Assembly (NCBI RefSeq): GCF_012927355.1
Contig: NZ_JABBGK010000001.1
Location: 1,234,649 to 1,298,648, forward strand
Direction: 5' to 3'
DNA: 64,000 nt
Origin: Rhizobium terricola
GTDB lineage: Bacteria > Pseudomonadota > Alphaproteobacteria > Rhizobiales > Rhizobiaceae
The notes beneath the pieces are model-generated. The model was not told where the DNA came from, made no database searches, and worked only from the letters and a program-made list of their open reading frames with translations. The stretch's first letter is position 1. Each line of letters starts with the position of its first letter. A program made the position numbers and the translations under genes. Shown one piece after another: positions 17,024 through 26,366 of the stretch.

Positions 17024-17683
17024 ATGGCCAGTCTCTTCGACCGCACGATCGCCCACCGGCACGGGCCGTTCTATGCAGGTCTCTGGGCCGGACTGGTTGC
17101 CGCGCTCGCGGCATTCCTGATCAAGCCTCGGCTCACCCTGGACGCCGGCGCTGTCGTCTTCTTCTTCAGCTATCTCGCGCTGATCGGTCTTCGGATGCCG
17201 CAACTGACGGCCGACTACCTGAGGGACAATGCCGAGCAGGCCGACGAACCGGCGCCAGTCATCCTGGTCGTGACCCTCGGCGCCGTGGTGATTGCCGTCG
17301 TCACGCTCTTCCTCGCACTCAACCGCACCTCCGGCGGCAGCACTCTCGGACTCGTGCTCTCCTTTCTCTCCGTCGTCGGCGGCTGGGCGACCATCCACAC
17401 GATGAGTGCCATCCACTACGCGCATCTCTACTGGCGTCCGGAAACGACGGCCGACGGCGCCGACAACAAGGGCGGCCTCGCCTTTCCGGAGACCGAGGCG
17501 CCGTGCGGCTGGGACTTCCTCTATTTCTCCTTCGTCGTCGGCATGACGGCACAGACCTCCGATACCGACATCACCTCCACCCGCATGCGACGGATCAATC
17601 TCTTGCACGCCGTCGTATCGTATTTCTTCAATACCGTGCTCATCGCGGCCGCCGTCAACGGCGCCGTTTCGCTGGCCGGCTAA
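17024..17683 (+). CDS. DUF1345 inner-membrane protein
   Basis: 219 residues starting MASLFDRTIAHRHGPFYAGL. Five or six membrane helices are visible (about residues 17-36, 40-58, 83-103, 109-130, 165-185 and 195-217). The DUF1345 motifs are present: HYAHLYWRPE and the signature GWDFLYFSFVVGMTAQTSDT, followed by MRRINLLHAVVSYFFNTVLI. The family role is unknown; several members are annotated as predicted membrane proteins of stress conditions without evidence. It lies 20 bp before fghA and is likely co-transcribed with it. Confidence 0.88.
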   Translation: MASLFDRTIAHRHGPFYAGLWAGLVAALAAFLIKPRLTLDAGAVVFFFSYLALIGLRMPQLTADYLRDNAEQADEPAPVILVVTLGAVVIAVVTLFLALNRTSGGSTLGLVLSFLSVVGGWATIHTMSAIHYAHLYWRPETTADGADNKGGLAFPETEAPCGWDFLYFSFVVGMTAQTSDTDITSTRMRRINLLHAVVSYFFNTVLIAAAVNGAVSLAG

Positions 17684-17703
17684 CAATCCCGGGGACCCCA
17701 AAG

Positions 17704-18537
17704 ATGAAGATCCTTTCCCAGAACACCGCCTTCGGCGGCATGCAGGGCGTTTTCTCGCACGAATCCGAAGCGACCAAGGGCGGGATGACCTTTGCCGTCT
17801 TCGTTCCGCCGCAGGCGATCACCGAAAGGCGGCCGGTGCTCTGGTATCTCTCCGGGCTCACCTGCACCCACGCCAATGTCATGGAAAAGGGCGAGTACCG
17901 CCGCATGGCCGCCGAACTCGGCCTGATCATCGTCTGCCCCGACACCAGCCCGCGCGGCAACGACGTGCCGGACGAACTCACCAACTGGAAGATGGGCAAG
18001 GGCGCCGGCATGTATCTCAATGCCACCGAGACGCCCTGGTCGGATAACTACCAGATGTACTCCTATGTCACCGAGGAACTGCCGGCGCTGGTCGCCGAGC
18101 ATTTTCGCGTGGACATGGACCGGCAGGGCATCTTCGGCCATTCCATGGGTGGCCACGGCGCCATGACGATCGCGCTGAAGAACCCCGACCGCTTCAAGAG
18201 CTGCTCGGCCTTCGCCCCGATCGTCAATCCGCTGACCGCCGACTGGACCCAGGACACCTTCGAGAAATATCTTGGGCCCGACCGGGCCAAGTGGCGTGAA
18301 TACGATGCCTGTGCGCTGGTGGAGGACGGGGCACGCTTCCCGGAATTCCTCATCGACCAGGGCAAGGCCGACAGTTTCCTTGAAACCGGCCTGAAGCCCT
18401 GGCTGTTCGAAGAGGCGATCAAGGGCACCGACATCGGGCTGACGCTGCGCATACACGAGCGCTACGACCACTCCTACTACTTCATTTCGACCTTCATGGA
18501 CGACCACCTGAAGTGGCATGCCGAACGGCTGGGATGA
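17704..18537 (+). CDS. fghA: S-formylglutathione hydrolase
   Basis: 277 residues starting MKILSQNTAFGGMQGVFSHE. It hydrolyses S-formylglutathione to formate and glutathione, completing the formaldehyde detoxification begun by frmA. The esterase-D fold is complete: oxyanion region VLWYLSGLTCTHANVMEKGE, nucleophile Ser in GIFGHSMGGHGAM, and the catalytic His in HERYDHSYYF, which lie at the expected spacing. The start has GGGGA 9 bases upstream. A palindromic repeat begins 25 bases after the stop. Confidence 0.96.
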   Translation: MKILSQNTAFGGMQGVFSHESEATKGGMTFAVFVPPQAITERRPVLWYLSGLTCTHANVMEKGEYRRMAAELGLIIVCPDTSPRGNDVPDELTNWKMGKGAGMYLNATETPWSDNYQMYSYVTEELPALVAEHFRVDMDRQGIFGHSMGGHGAMTIALKNPDRFKSCSAFAPIVNPLTADWTQDTFEKYLGPDRAKWREYDACALVEDGARFPEFLIDQGKADSFLETGLKPWLFEEAIKGTDIGLTLRIHERYDHSYYFISTFMDDHLKWHAERLG

Positions 18538-18561
18538 GATTCGAGACTTACGCCCTCATGC

Positions 18562-18634
18562 TCGGGCTTGTCCCGAGCATCCACCACCATCGAATTGACC
18601 GACACCGCGGCAGATCCTCGGGACAAGCCCGAGG
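18562..18634. repeat. Palindromic intergenic element (paired 17-bp hairpin arms)
   Basis: CTCGGGCTTGTCCCGAG at 18562-18578 and its exact reverse complement at 18618-18634. Each arm is itself a hairpin (CTCGGG/CCCGAG), so the element can fold in two ways. Elements of this kind are scattered between rhizobial genes; here it lies between the convergent fghA and GH43 genes and may also end both transcripts. Confidence 0.8.
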
Positions 18635-18666
18635 ATGACGACCGGAGAGGCCGGAGCCGCGGTCCG

Positions 18667-20301
18667 TCACACGCGCCGATAAACGAAGAAATCGAAATCG
18701 GCGCCTTTCGCCCGGCCGCTGGTGTCGAAGGCGAACATGCCGCAGAAGGCGCCGGTGAAGGAGCCGTGCTCGCCGCGGCCTCCCTCGTCGGAGATCACGC
18801 CGGCGTCGAGGACCGGGCCGACAGGCTGCCAATCGACATCCCCTGCCCCCGACACCGCATCGGTCGCGGCCGGCCGCCAGAAGAACCGGAGATCGTTGTC
18901 GATGACCTCCATGGCGAGATCGACGGGGCCATCGGGAACGGCTATGCCGGGACCGAGCGGAAAGCTTAGCCGGCTATCCGGGTAGTCTCCGGCGCAGGAC
19001 AGGATGGTGATCACACGGCCGAGCTTTTCGTGCAGGGTCACGCCGAGGGCGTGAAGCTTGTGCCGATTGTAGTAGTGAGTGAGGCCGGCCACCTGCTGGT
19101 AGGTGTCGGGAGCAAAGTCGATCCGGGTTTCGGCCCGAAAGCGATGGTCTTCCTGCCGGCGGGCTACGAGCGACTGCTCGAACCAGGAACCGAGGCTTTC
19201 CCGACCATAGAGGCGCAGATGTCCCGGACGGGCGGCGAGCGAGAAGAGCCGGTCCGGCTCCGGCGTGCGAAGCCACTGGAACTCGGGCGGGAGGACGACA
19301 TCGTCGAAGTGCCGGCTGATGACCGCAGGCCGCGCCACGCGGTCGACCGGCTTCGGCGGCGCAACTTCCAAGGCCGGAACGGGAGTGCCGTTCTCGAGAT
19401 AGAGCCAGCCGTCGTCTCTCCAGACACATTTCTGCAAGGCCGTTTCGCGGCCCAGCGTGCAGCGGCGCTTCGGCGCCAGCGGCCGGCCGCAAAGATGGGT
19501 GTGATAGGCCTTGCCGTCGGGCGTTTCGACATACTGGCCGTGGCCGGCGCGTTGAAGTGCTGCGTCGGGCCCGTCCTTCGAGGTGATCAGATGGGTGTCG
19601 GGATGCATCTCGTAAGGGCCGTCGATCGCGCGCGAGCGCGCCATGGTGACGGCATGGTCGTAGCCGGTGCCACCCTCGGCGGTGGTGAGGTAATACCAGC
19701 CGTTCTTCTTGAAGAGATGAGGCCCCTCGACCAGGCCGAGCGGACTTCCGGCAAAGATGTTCCTGACCGGCCCTTTCAGCGCACCCGCGGCCGGGTCCCA
19801 TTCCTGCAGAAGGATACCATCGAAGGCCGGGTGTTTCGGCGAGCCGCCATAGCTCTCCGTTCGGTGGTTCCACTGCATGTTGAGGAACCATTTGCGACCG
19901 TCGTCGTCATGGAACAGCGAAGGATCGAAGCCGGAGGAATTCATATAGACCGGGTCGGACCATTCGGCTTCGATCGACGGTGCGGTGACGATGTAGTTGT
20001 GCGCGTCCTTGAAGTTGCCGTCGAAGCGCTTGACGTCGGTATAGACCAGCCAGAACCGGCCGTCCGCGTGGGAAAGGCACGGCGCCCAAATCCCGCAGCT
20101 GTCGGGATTGCCGCGCATGTCGAGCTGGCTTGCCCGCTCCAGCGGCCGGCGCACCAGCGTCCAGTTCACCAGGTCGCGCGAGTGATGGATCTGCACACCG
20201 GGATACCACTCGAAGGTCGAGGTGGCGATGTAGTAGTCCTCGCCGACCCGGCAGATCGATGGGTCCGGGTTGAAGCCCGGCAGAATGGGATTGATGATCA
20301 A
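18667..20301 (-). CDS. Glycoside hydrolase family 43 (xylan beta-1,4-xylosidase type)
   Basis: 544 residues from a TTG preceded by GAGGAGAGAG; upstream in-frame codons translate a repeat element and are not part of the protein. The five-bladed propeller carries the three GH43 acids: general base Asp13 (FNPDPS), the pKa-modulating Asp126 (GFDPS) and the acid Glu192 (VEGPHLF). The C-terminal 200 residues form the beta-sandwich found in two-domain beta-xylosidases (RHFDDVVLPPEFQWLRTPEP, GRESLGSWFEQSLVARRQED). No signal peptide is seen, so it acts on imported oligosaccharides. Such enzymes cut terminal xylose or arabinose. It is the last gene of the sugar operon. Confidence 0.9.
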   Translation of the reverse strand: MIINPILPGFNPDPSICRVGEDYYIATSTFEWYPGVQIHHSRDLVNWTLVRRPLERASQLDMRGNPDSCGIWAPCLSHADGRFWLVYTDVKRFDGNFKDAHNYIVTAPSIEAEWSDPVYMNSSGFDPSLFHDDDGRKWFLNMQWNHRTESYGGSPKHPAFDGILLQEWDPAAGALKGPVRNIFAGSPLGLVEGPHLFKKNGWYYLTTAEGGTGYDHAVTMARSRAIDGPYEMHPDTHLITSKDGPDAALQRAGHGQYVETPDGKAYHTHLCGRPLAPKRRCTLGRETALQKCVWRDDGWLYLENGTPVPALEVAPPKPVDRVARPAVISRHFDDVVLPPEFQWLRTPEPDRLFSLAARPGHLRLYGRESLGSWFEQSLVARRQEDHRFRAETRIDFAPDTYQQVAGLTHYYNRHKLHALGVTLHEKLGRVITILSCAGDYPDSRLSFPLGPGIAVPDGPVDLAMEVIDNDLRFFWRPAATDAVSGAGDVDWQPVGPVLDAGVISDEGGRGEHGSFTGAFCGMFAFDTSGRAKGADFDFFVYRRV

Positions 20302-20324
20302 GTCTCTCTCCTCGCTTTTCGACT

Positions 20325-20437
20325 GCCCCTCGTCCGGCTGCCGCCACCTTCTCCCCGCAGGCGGGGAGAAGGAAAATTCGGCACCGCTTCGGCCATCCCC
20401 TCTCCCCGCCTGCGGGGAGAGGGTCAGAGCGAGGGGC
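20325..20437. repeat. Mosaic palindromic repeat, family A copy 1
   Basis: Outer GCCCCTC...GAGGGGC arms enclose two GC-rich hairpins, CCTTCTCCCCGC..GCGGGGAGAAGG and CTCTCCCCGC..GCGGGGAGAG. The same plan recurs at 21537, 26244, 62463 and 63828. Lies between two genes of the operon. Confidence 0.85.
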
Positions 20438-20445
20438 AAATTCGG

Positions 20446-21498
20446 TCATTTCTTCTTGCGTGCCGGTCCCTTGCGCTCGGCGGAGGCGGCCCAAAGGTTG
20501 ATGTCGGCTTCCCGTGCGTAAACGCCGATCTCGGCCAGTTCGTCGGGGGTGAAATCGCGCCGTTCGAGCGCCTTGACGCAGTCCTCGACCTGGGCTGCCT
20601 TCGAGGCGCCGATGAGGGCGGTGGTGATGCGGTCGCCGCGGAGCACCCAGGCGAGCGCCATCTGGGCCAACGTCTGGCCACGACGCTCGGCGATCGTGTT
20701 CAGCTTGCGAATGTTCTCGATGTTGCGTTCGGTAAGGAAATCGCGGTTGAGCGACTTGTCCTGCGCGGCCCGGCTCTCCTGAGGGATTCCGCCGAGATAT
20801 TTGGCGGTCAGCATGCCCTGGGCGAGCGGTGAAAAGACGATGGAACCGATGCCAAGCTCTTCGAGCGTATCGATCAACCCGTCCTCCTCGATCCAGCGGT
20901 TGATCATCGAATAGCTCGGCTGGTGGATGAGGCAGGGTGTGCCGAGGCTTTTCAGGATGGCGACCGCCTCGCGGGTGCGCTTCGAATTGTAGGAAGACAG
21001 TCCGACATAGAGCGCCCTGCCCGACCGGACGATATGGTCGAGCGCGCCGCAGGTTTCTTCCAGCGGCGTATCGGGGTCGAAGCGGTGCGAATAGAAGATG
21101 TCGACATAATCGAGGCCGAGGCGCTTCAGGCTCTGGTCGCAGGAGGCGATCAGGTACTTTCGGCTGCCCCATTCGCCATAGGGGCCGGGCCACATGCCGT
21201 AACCGGCCTTGGACGAGATGATCAACTCGTCGCGATAGCCGGCGAGATCGGTCCTCAGGATCTCGCCGAAGGCCGCTTCCGAAGCGCCGCCCGGGGGCCC
21301 GTAATTGTTGGCGAGGTCGAAATGGGTGATGCCGAGGTCGAAGGCCCGGCGGACGATCGATTGCTTCACGGCATGCGGGGTGTCATTGCCGAAATTGTGC
21401 CACAGGCCGAGAGAGATCGCCGGCAGCTTCAGGCCGCTCCTGCCGCAGCGGTTGTAGGTCATCCGCTCGTAGCGGTCTTGGGCCGGGGTGTAGGTCAT
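20446..21498 (-). CDS. Aldo/keto reductase, L-glyceraldehyde 3-phosphate reductase type
   Basis: 350 residues starting MTYTPAQDRYERMTYNRCGR. It is closest to the YghZ/MgrA group of NADPH-dependent reductases. The catalytic tetrad is visible: Asp and Tyr in HFDLANNYGPPGGASE, Lys in IISSKAGYGMW, His in YSHRFDPD. The coenzyme end has IGASKAAQVEDCV. The group-specific GPPxGSAE-like loop and length match. In this operon it may reduce a keto- or aldose intermediate of the imported sugar rather than L-glyceraldehyde 3-phosphate; that is inference. The C terminus is lysine-rich (RKGPARKKK). Confidence 0.88.
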   Translation of the reverse strand: MTYTPAQDRYERMTYNRCGRSGLKLPAISLGLWHNFGNDTPHAVKQSIVRRAFDLGITHFDLANNYGPPGGASEAAFGEILRTDLAGYRDELIISSKAGYGMWPGPYGEWGSRKYLIASCDQSLKRLGLDYVDIFYSHRFDPDTPLEETCGALDHIVRSGRALYVGLSSYNSKRTREAVAILKSLGTPCLIHQPSYSMINRWIEEDGLIDTLEELGIGSIVFSPLAQGMLTAKYLGGIPQESRAAQDKSLNRDFLTERNIENIRKLNTIAERRGQTLAQMALAWVLRGDRITTALIGASKAAQVEDCVKALERRDFTPDELAEIGVYAREADINLWAASAERKGPARKKK

Positions 21499-21536
21499 GG
21501 AAGTCTCCCAAATTCAGTCAACTCAGGTCGTCATTT

Positions 21537-21655
21537 GCCCCTCATACCCCTTGCCGGGACCTTCTCCCCGCAGGCGGGGAGAAGGGGTAGAACGGCGGCC
21601 CCATCGGCCTTCTCCCCGCGAGCGGGGAGAAGGTGGCGGCAGCCGGATGAGGGGC
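21537..21655. repeat. Mosaic palindromic repeat, family A copy 2
   Basis: GCCCCTCAT arm, two hairpins based on CCTTCTCCCCGC and GCGGGGAGAAGG, and the closing ATGAGGGGC arm. Fills the gap between the aldo/keto reductase and Gfo/Idh/MocA genes. Confidence 0.9.
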
Positions 21656-21672
21656 AAGCGAAGTCTCTGACC

Positions 21673-22806
21673 TTATCTAAGCAAGGCAAGCGCCTCGTCT
21701 ACTTCGAGTGCCGCCGGCTGGGTACAGGTCGTCGACAACGTCACGAACTCACCCGTCTCGCCGGATCTCAGGATCGCCGTCATGACTTCGACGCCATGCA
21801 GCGCGCGGTCGAGCGAGCAGCGCGCGTCGCGGTTCTCAAGGATAGCCACGGCCATGTCGGCAAGGCCGGCGGTGCGGTAGTTGGCGCGCGGACCTTGCGG
21901 GCTCTCCTGGTTGTTGCGGCCGAAGGGGTGGTCCCAGGCGTCGAGCGGCCGGATGTCCTTGTCACGCCCCGAGGCCTCGACCAGACCGCCGAAGAAATTG
22001 GGATCGGGCACGTAGAGCGAGCCCTCGGTGCCGTAGAGTTCCATGTTGGCGTGGCGATGCGACCACACATCCCAGCTCGCCGACAACGTGATCGTGGCGC
22101 CGTTTGCGAATTCCAGAAGGGCGTGGATGTTGGTCGGGGTTTTCACCGGTATCACCTCGCCGGCCCGCGGCTGGCTGGTGATGGTGCGGGTTTCGCTCGC
22201 CATCGAGGTCAGCGCGGCGACCCGCTTCACCGGGCCGATCAGGTTGACGAGGTTGGCGATATAATAGGGTCCGAGATCGAGGATCGGGCCGCCGCCGGGC
22301 AGGAAGAAGAAGTCCGGGTTCGGATGCCACATCTCCATGCCCGGGCTCATGACATGGCAGGTGCCGGAGGTGATACGGCCGATGCCGCCCTGGTCGATGA
22401 AGGCGCGGGCAAGCTGATGCGCACCGCCGAGAAAGGTATCCGGCGCGCATCCGACGGATAGTCCCCGGCCACTTGCGATCCGGCGCAGATCCTCGCCGGC
22501 CTCGAGGCTCAAGACCAGCGGCTTTTCCGAATAGACATGCTTGCCGGCCTCGAGAATGCGCCTCGAGACAGCGTAGTGGGCGTCCGGGATGGTCAGGTTG
22601 ACGATGATGTCCAACTCGTCATTGGCGAGCAGGTCTTCGATCGTCTGGGCCTTCACGCCGTATTCCTCGGCGCGCAGCTCGGCGGCGTTCATGTTGAGGT
22701 CGGTGCAGGCCAGCACCTTCAGGCCCTTGAAGAGCGGTGCGAGCGAGAAATAGGTGGTCGAGATATTGCCGCATCCGATGATGCCGACGCCGAGTTCGCG
22801 TGCCAT
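21673..22806 (-). CDS. Gfo/Idh/MocA family oxidoreductase
   Basis: 377 residues starting MARELGVGIIGCGNISTTYF, with AGGAC before the ATG. The N-terminal Rossmann fold has GIIGCGNIS and the EKPLVLSLEAGEDL segment with its Lys of the EKP motif, which binds NAD(P) and the sugar. The C-terminal alpha/beta domain carries GGGPILDLGPYYIANLVNLI. Family members oxidise or reduce sugars, inositols or sugar acids. Between a sugar isomerase and an aldo/keto reductase, it probably forms part of a catabolic route that begins with oxidation of the released monosaccharide. Confidence 0.92.
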   Translation of the reverse strand: MARELGVGIIGCGNISTTYFSLAPLFKGLKVLACTDLNMNAAELRAEEYGVKAQTIEDLLANDELDIIVNLTIPDAHYAVSRRILEAGKHVYSEKPLVLSLEAGEDLRRIASGRGLSVGCAPDTFLGGAHQLARAFIDQGGIGRITSGTCHVMSPGMEMWHPNPDFFFLPGGGPILDLGPYYIANLVNLIGPVKRVAALTSMASETRTITSQPRAGEVIPVKTPTNIHALLEFANGATITLSASWDVWSHRHANMELYGTEGSLYVPDPNFFGGLVEASGRDKDIRPLDAWDHPFGRNNQESPQGPRANYRTAGLADMAVAILENRDARCSLDRALHGVEVMTAILRSGETGEFVTLSTTCTQPAALEVDEALALLR

Positions 22807-22838
22807 GGATAAGTCCTGCTTTCTGAGGCCGGTAGAGT

Positions 22839-23600
22839 TCAATAGGTGCTGAAGGAGGCGATCGAGCGCTCAATCAGGCGCGCAAGATCCTTCGGATTGT
22901 CATGTTCGAGAATGTAGTGACGGACGCCGGACAGGCGAAGGCGGGCCATCAGGTCCTTCCACGGCACGGTGCCGTGGCCGAGATCCGCCCAGCCGTCCTC
23001 GTCGATATTGGTGCCTGCAGGCGCAATGTCCTTCACATGGACCGCGGTGATGCGCTTGCCATAGCTTTCGATCCAGGCGAAGGGATCGGCGGAACCCCGG
23101 ATGATCCAGGCGATGTCGGCCTCCCAGGCAAGCTCGGGGCCGCCGGCGAAGATCTGTTCCTGCGGGGTCGATCCGTCCTCCAGCGTGGCAAATTCGAAGT
23201 CGTGATTGTGCCAGCCGAAGGTAAGCCCGGCATCACGGATCGGCTTACCGATCTCCTGCAGGCGCTGGCCGAAGGAGAACCAGCTCATCGGATCCTGGGG
23301 GCGCAGTTCCGGCAGGAGATAGGGGCAATAGATCGCCTCGATGCCGAGCGCCCGGGCGATCTTCAAGGCCCTTGCCGGGTCGCTTTCGAGGAGGTCGAGG
23401 CCAAAATGGGCTGTCGGCATGGTCAGACCATTGCGGTCGAGGTCGCCGCGCAGCCCATCGAGACCCGCGTCATCGAGGGACGCATACATGGCGCCGTAGC
23501 CCTCGACATGGGTGTATCCGGCTTCAGCAAGCAGCGGATAGACGTTGGTGAAGGGCTGGAAATTGCGGGCGCTGTAAAGCTGGAAACCGAATTTCGTCAT
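22839..23600 (-). CDS. Sugar phosphate isomerase/epimerase (xylose isomerase-like TIM barrel)
   Basis: 253 residues starting MTKFGFQLYSARNFQPFTNV. The fold is the AP-endonuclease-2/xylose-isomerase-like barrel: metal-binding positions are seen in GWHNHDFEF (His and Glu region), WEADIAWIIRGSADP (Asp) and VHVKDIAP (His, Asp), and a C-terminal ILEHDNP with the last acidic ligand. Such proteins isomerise, epimerise or dehydrate sugars and inositols. It is next to the Gfo/Idh/MocA gene, a pair that recurs in sugar-catabolic operons. Exact substrate unknown. Confidence 0.9.
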   Translation of the reverse strand: MTKFGFQLYSARNFQPFTNVYPLLAEAGYTHVEGYGAMYASLDDAGLDGLRGDLDRNGLTMPTAHFGLDLLESDPARALKIARALGIEAIYCPYLLPELRPQDPMSWFSFGQRLQEIGKPIRDAGLTFGWHNHDFEFATLEDGSTPQEQIFAGGPELAWEADIAWIIRGSADPFAWIESYGKRITAVHVKDIAPAGTNIDEDGWADLGHGTVPWKDLMARLRLSGVRHYILEHDNPKDLARLIERSIASFSTY

Positions 23601-23677
23601 GGTGTTTTCCTCCTCTTCCTGTGGGCGCCCGGCACGGGACCGCCGCGGCGCTTGTTCTCATGCGGTGAAGACGATCC

Positions 23678-26140
23678 TCAGCCGACCTGCTGGCAGCTGA
23701 AGAGGTCGTAGGTGCGAAATTGCGGAACGGCGCCGGAGCCGGCGCCATCGGCGGGGGTGAAAATGATGCGGCGTGTCTCGCCGGCCGCGAGATCGAAGGC
23801 ATTGTCCGAACAGCGCCCGGGGCGATCGGCCTCGATCACGACGAAGAGCGCCAACCCCGCCGCAGTCACGGACACCTCGTAGGTGCCGTCCGGCAGGGGT
23901 GAGACATCGAGCGTCAAGCCGGGCGGCTCGAGTTCGAGCGCCTTGTAGGGCAGGACCGAGAGATGCCCCTCGCCCGCCATTCCATTTGCGGCAGTGAAGC
24001 GCCAGCCGAGCAAGGCATCTGGCGGGATCGCCGCCTGGGCGACATCGGCGAGAGCGACCGCGCGGTCCTCCGATGCGACCCCTGTCACCGTCTTCAGCGG
24101 CAGGCGGCGACCGGACGGCGCAAGGGCAAAGAGCTCGACCTCGACGGTCACGGCATCGGTCGTGTCGTTGACCAGGGACAGCGCGATGGAACTGCCGTCC
24201 TCGGACGGGATGGCGACGACGTTGACCGGCTGGAAGAAACGCCGCGCCATGTAGTGCAGCGCCTTCCAGCTGCCGCCATAGTCGAGGCTAGACCAGGATG
24301 CGACCGGCCAGGTGTCGTTCAGTTGCCAGTAAAGCGTGCCCATGCAATGGGGCTTGAGCGAGCGCCAGTAGTCGACCGCGGTCTTGATCGCGAGGCCCTG
24401 CTGGATCTGGCTCAGATAGACGAAGTTGGCAAAATCCTTCGGGAAGCGGAAATAGCGGAACATGGTGGCGGCGATCCGCTCGTTACCACCGGCATTCTTC
24501 TGGTGCAGCTCGATCACCGGCGAGGCGATGTTGAGGTCGCCCTTTTCTGCAAAGGTCTCGATCACCGGCATCGAGGTGTAGGACTGGAAGCCGAATTCCG
24601 AGCAGAAGCGCGGTTTGACAGTTCGGTAATTAGCGAAACTCTTATTTTCGTGCCAGACCGACCAGTAGTGCATGTCGCCGGATCCGTCGGCATGCCATGC
24701 GTCGCCATAGTCGAGATAACCCGAGGCCGGGCTCGACGGCCACCAGATGCCCTGCGGATGAGCCTTGCGCACCCCCTGCTCGATCACCCGGTTCAGACGG
24801 TCATAGGCGACCAGATAGCGGTCGCGATTGTCGCGGCTCTCCTTGAACCAGGTGAGCGCACCGACCAGTTCGTTGTCGCCACACCAGAGCGCGATCGAGG
24901 GATGCGAAGAGAGCCGGCGGACCTGGTAGTCGACCTCCTGCGCCACGTTGGCGAGGAAGTCTTCGGAGCACGGATAAAGATTGCAGGCGAACATGAAGTC
25001 CTGCCAGACCATCAGCCCGAGTTCATCGCAGAGGTCGTAGAACCAGTCGGCCTCGTAGAAGCCGCCACCCCAGACGCGGATCATGTTCATGTGGGCCGCG
25101 GCCGCGGAACGCAGCAGGTCCCCGGTCCGGGCCTGGCTCGTTCGGGAAAAGAGCGCATCGGCGGGAATCCAGTTGGCGCCGCGGCAGAAGATCTCACGTC
25201 CATTGACCCGGAAGGCGAAGCGCGCGCCCGCCTCGTCAGGATCGGTGATCAGCGTGACGGTCCGCAGACCGATCTGGCGCGTCAGCGTTTCGCCCGGGAT
25301 CTCGGCCGACAACGTGTAGAGCGCCTGCTCCCCGCTTCCGGCCGGCCACCACAGGCGCGGCTTTTCGACGGTGAAGACATGGGAAATCACCGTCTGCCCC
25401 GCGGCGATGCCGCAATCGAGTCGCTCTCTCTGGCCGTCGAATTCGAAATGCACGGGCACCACGCTCGGTTCGAAGGCGTGGAGCGTCAGACGAACATGCA
25501 GATCGACGCTGCCGTCGTCGTGATGGACCTGCTCGGTCTCCAGGTGCTCGATCCGGGCCGGGTCGAGCTGCTTCAGCGCGATGGTGCCGTAGAGGCCGAG
25601 CGGCGCGATGGCGATGTTCCAGTCCCAGCCGAAATGGCATTGCGGCTTGCGCAGCATGTTGCCGTTGGCGATCGGCGAATTGGCCGTCGAATACGGAACG
25701 AAGAACGGCTGCCGCGCCTGGCGTTCGGCGCCGGCGACGATCGAGGAATGCAGGAGGATGCGGATGCGGTTCTCGCCCGGCTGGAGAGCCGCCGAGACGT
25801 CCGGCCGGTAGCGGCGGAAGCAGTTGTCGGCAGACAGCACCGGCACGTCGTTGACGAAGACGACGGCGACCGTGTCGAGATAGTCGACGTCGAGGTAGAA
25901 GCTTCCGTCGGCATGGTCGAGAAAGAACGACCGCTCGAGCGTCCAGTCATGCTCGGCCACCCACTGCACCGCCTCCTCGTTGCGGCCGAAATAGGGGTCG
26001 GGAATGATGCCGGCTGCCTGCAACGCCGAATGCACGTCGCCGGGGAGCCGGATGACCGTCCGGTGTTCGCCCTCGGCCGTGGCGAGGCGCCATTCGCCGG
26101 AAAGGTCGATCGTATTGGGTGTGTCGGAAGCATTCGTCAT
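23678..26140 (-). CDS. Beta-mannosidase (glycoside hydrolase family 2)
   Basis: 820 residues starting MTNASDTPNTIDLSGEWRLA, normal for GH2 beta-mannosidases. The sugar-binding sandwich domain (FYLDVDYLDTVAVVFVNDVP) and the immunoglobulin-like domain precede a TIM barrel. The acid/base Glu424 is in WCGDNELVGAL and the nucleophile Glu515 in FCSEFGFQSYTS; the CHFGWDWN motif of the mannose pocket is at about residue 170. There is no signal peptide, so it releases mannose from beta-mannosides brought in by the adjacent transporter. Exo-glucosaminidase or beta-glucuronidase are less likely given the NIRW-type pocket sequence. Confidence 0.92.
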   Translation of the reverse strand: MTNASDTPNTIDLSGEWRLATAEGEHRTVIRLPGDVHSALQAAGIIPDPYFGRNEEAVQWVAEHDWTLERSFFLDHADGSFYLDVDYLDTVAVVFVNDVPVLSADNCFRRYRPDVSAALQPGENRIRILLHSSIVAGAERQARQPFFVPYSTANSPIANGNMLRKPQCHFGWDWNIAIAPLGLYGTIALKQLDPARIEHLETEQVHHDDGSVDLHVRLTLHAFEPSVVPVHFEFDGQRERLDCGIAAGQTVISHVFTVEKPRLWWPAGSGEQALYTLSAEIPGETLTRQIGLRTVTLITDPDEAGARFAFRVNGREIFCRGANWIPADALFSRTSQARTGDLLRSAAAAHMNMIRVWGGGFYEADWFYDLCDELGLMVWQDFMFACNLYPCSEDFLANVAQEVDYQVRRLSSHPSIALWCGDNELVGALTWFKESRDNRDRYLVAYDRLNRVIEQGVRKAHPQGIWWPSSPASGYLDYGDAWHADGSGDMHYWSVWHENKSFANYRTVKPRFCSEFGFQSYTSMPVIETFAEKGDLNIASPVIELHQKNAGGNERIAATMFRYFRFPKDFANFVYLSQIQQGLAIKTAVDYWRSLKPHCMGTLYWQLNDTWPVASWSSLDYGGSWKALHYMARRFFQPVNVVAIPSEDGSSIALSLVNDTTDAVTVEVELFALAPSGRRLPLKTVTGVASEDRAVALADVAQAAIPPDALLGWRFTAANGMAGEGHLSVLPYKALELEPPGLTLDVSPLPDGTYEVSVTAAGLALFVVIEADRPGRCSDNAFDLAAGETRRIIFTPADGAGSGAVPQFRTYDLFSCQQVG

Positions 26141-26176
26141 CGTTCAATCCAGGTCATTCATTTCGGAGCAAGAACG

Positions 26177-26220
26177 CCCCCTCTGGCCTGCCGGCCATCT
26201 CCCCCTCAAGGGGGAGATGG
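26177..26220. repeat. Palindromic repeat, family B half element
   Basis: CCCCTCTGGCCTGCCGGCC followed by a hairpin whose 10-bp arms are CCATCTCCCC and GGGGAGATGG around CTCAAG. The same half element appears twice, in opposite orientation, at 60922-61114. Confidence 0.8.
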
Positions 26221-26243
26221 AATACGGTGGGCGCCTCTCTCGA

Positions 26244-26353
26244 GCCCTCATCCGCCTGCCGGCACCTTCTCCCCGAAAACGAGGAGAAGGACCAAACGGT
26301 GCCGCCCCGGCCGTCCCTCTCCCCGCCTGCGCGGAGAGGGTCAGGGTAAGGGG
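26244..26353. repeat. Mosaic palindromic repeat, family A copy 3 (diverged)
   Basis: Same architecture as the other family A copies but with mismatches in both hairpins (CTTCTCCCCGAAAACGAGGAG; CTCTCCCCGC/GCGCGGAGAG). Sits directly after the family B half element, between the ATPase and beta-mannosidase genes. Confidence 0.75.
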
Positions 26354-26366
26354 GAGGTCATGCGTC

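Noticed and set aside
20302-20439. N-terminal extension of the GH43 protein
   Set aside because: The extra 46 codons translate a palindromic repeat (LSPQAGRG), and a TTG with a strong ribosome-binding site starts exactly at the conserved GH43 sequence.
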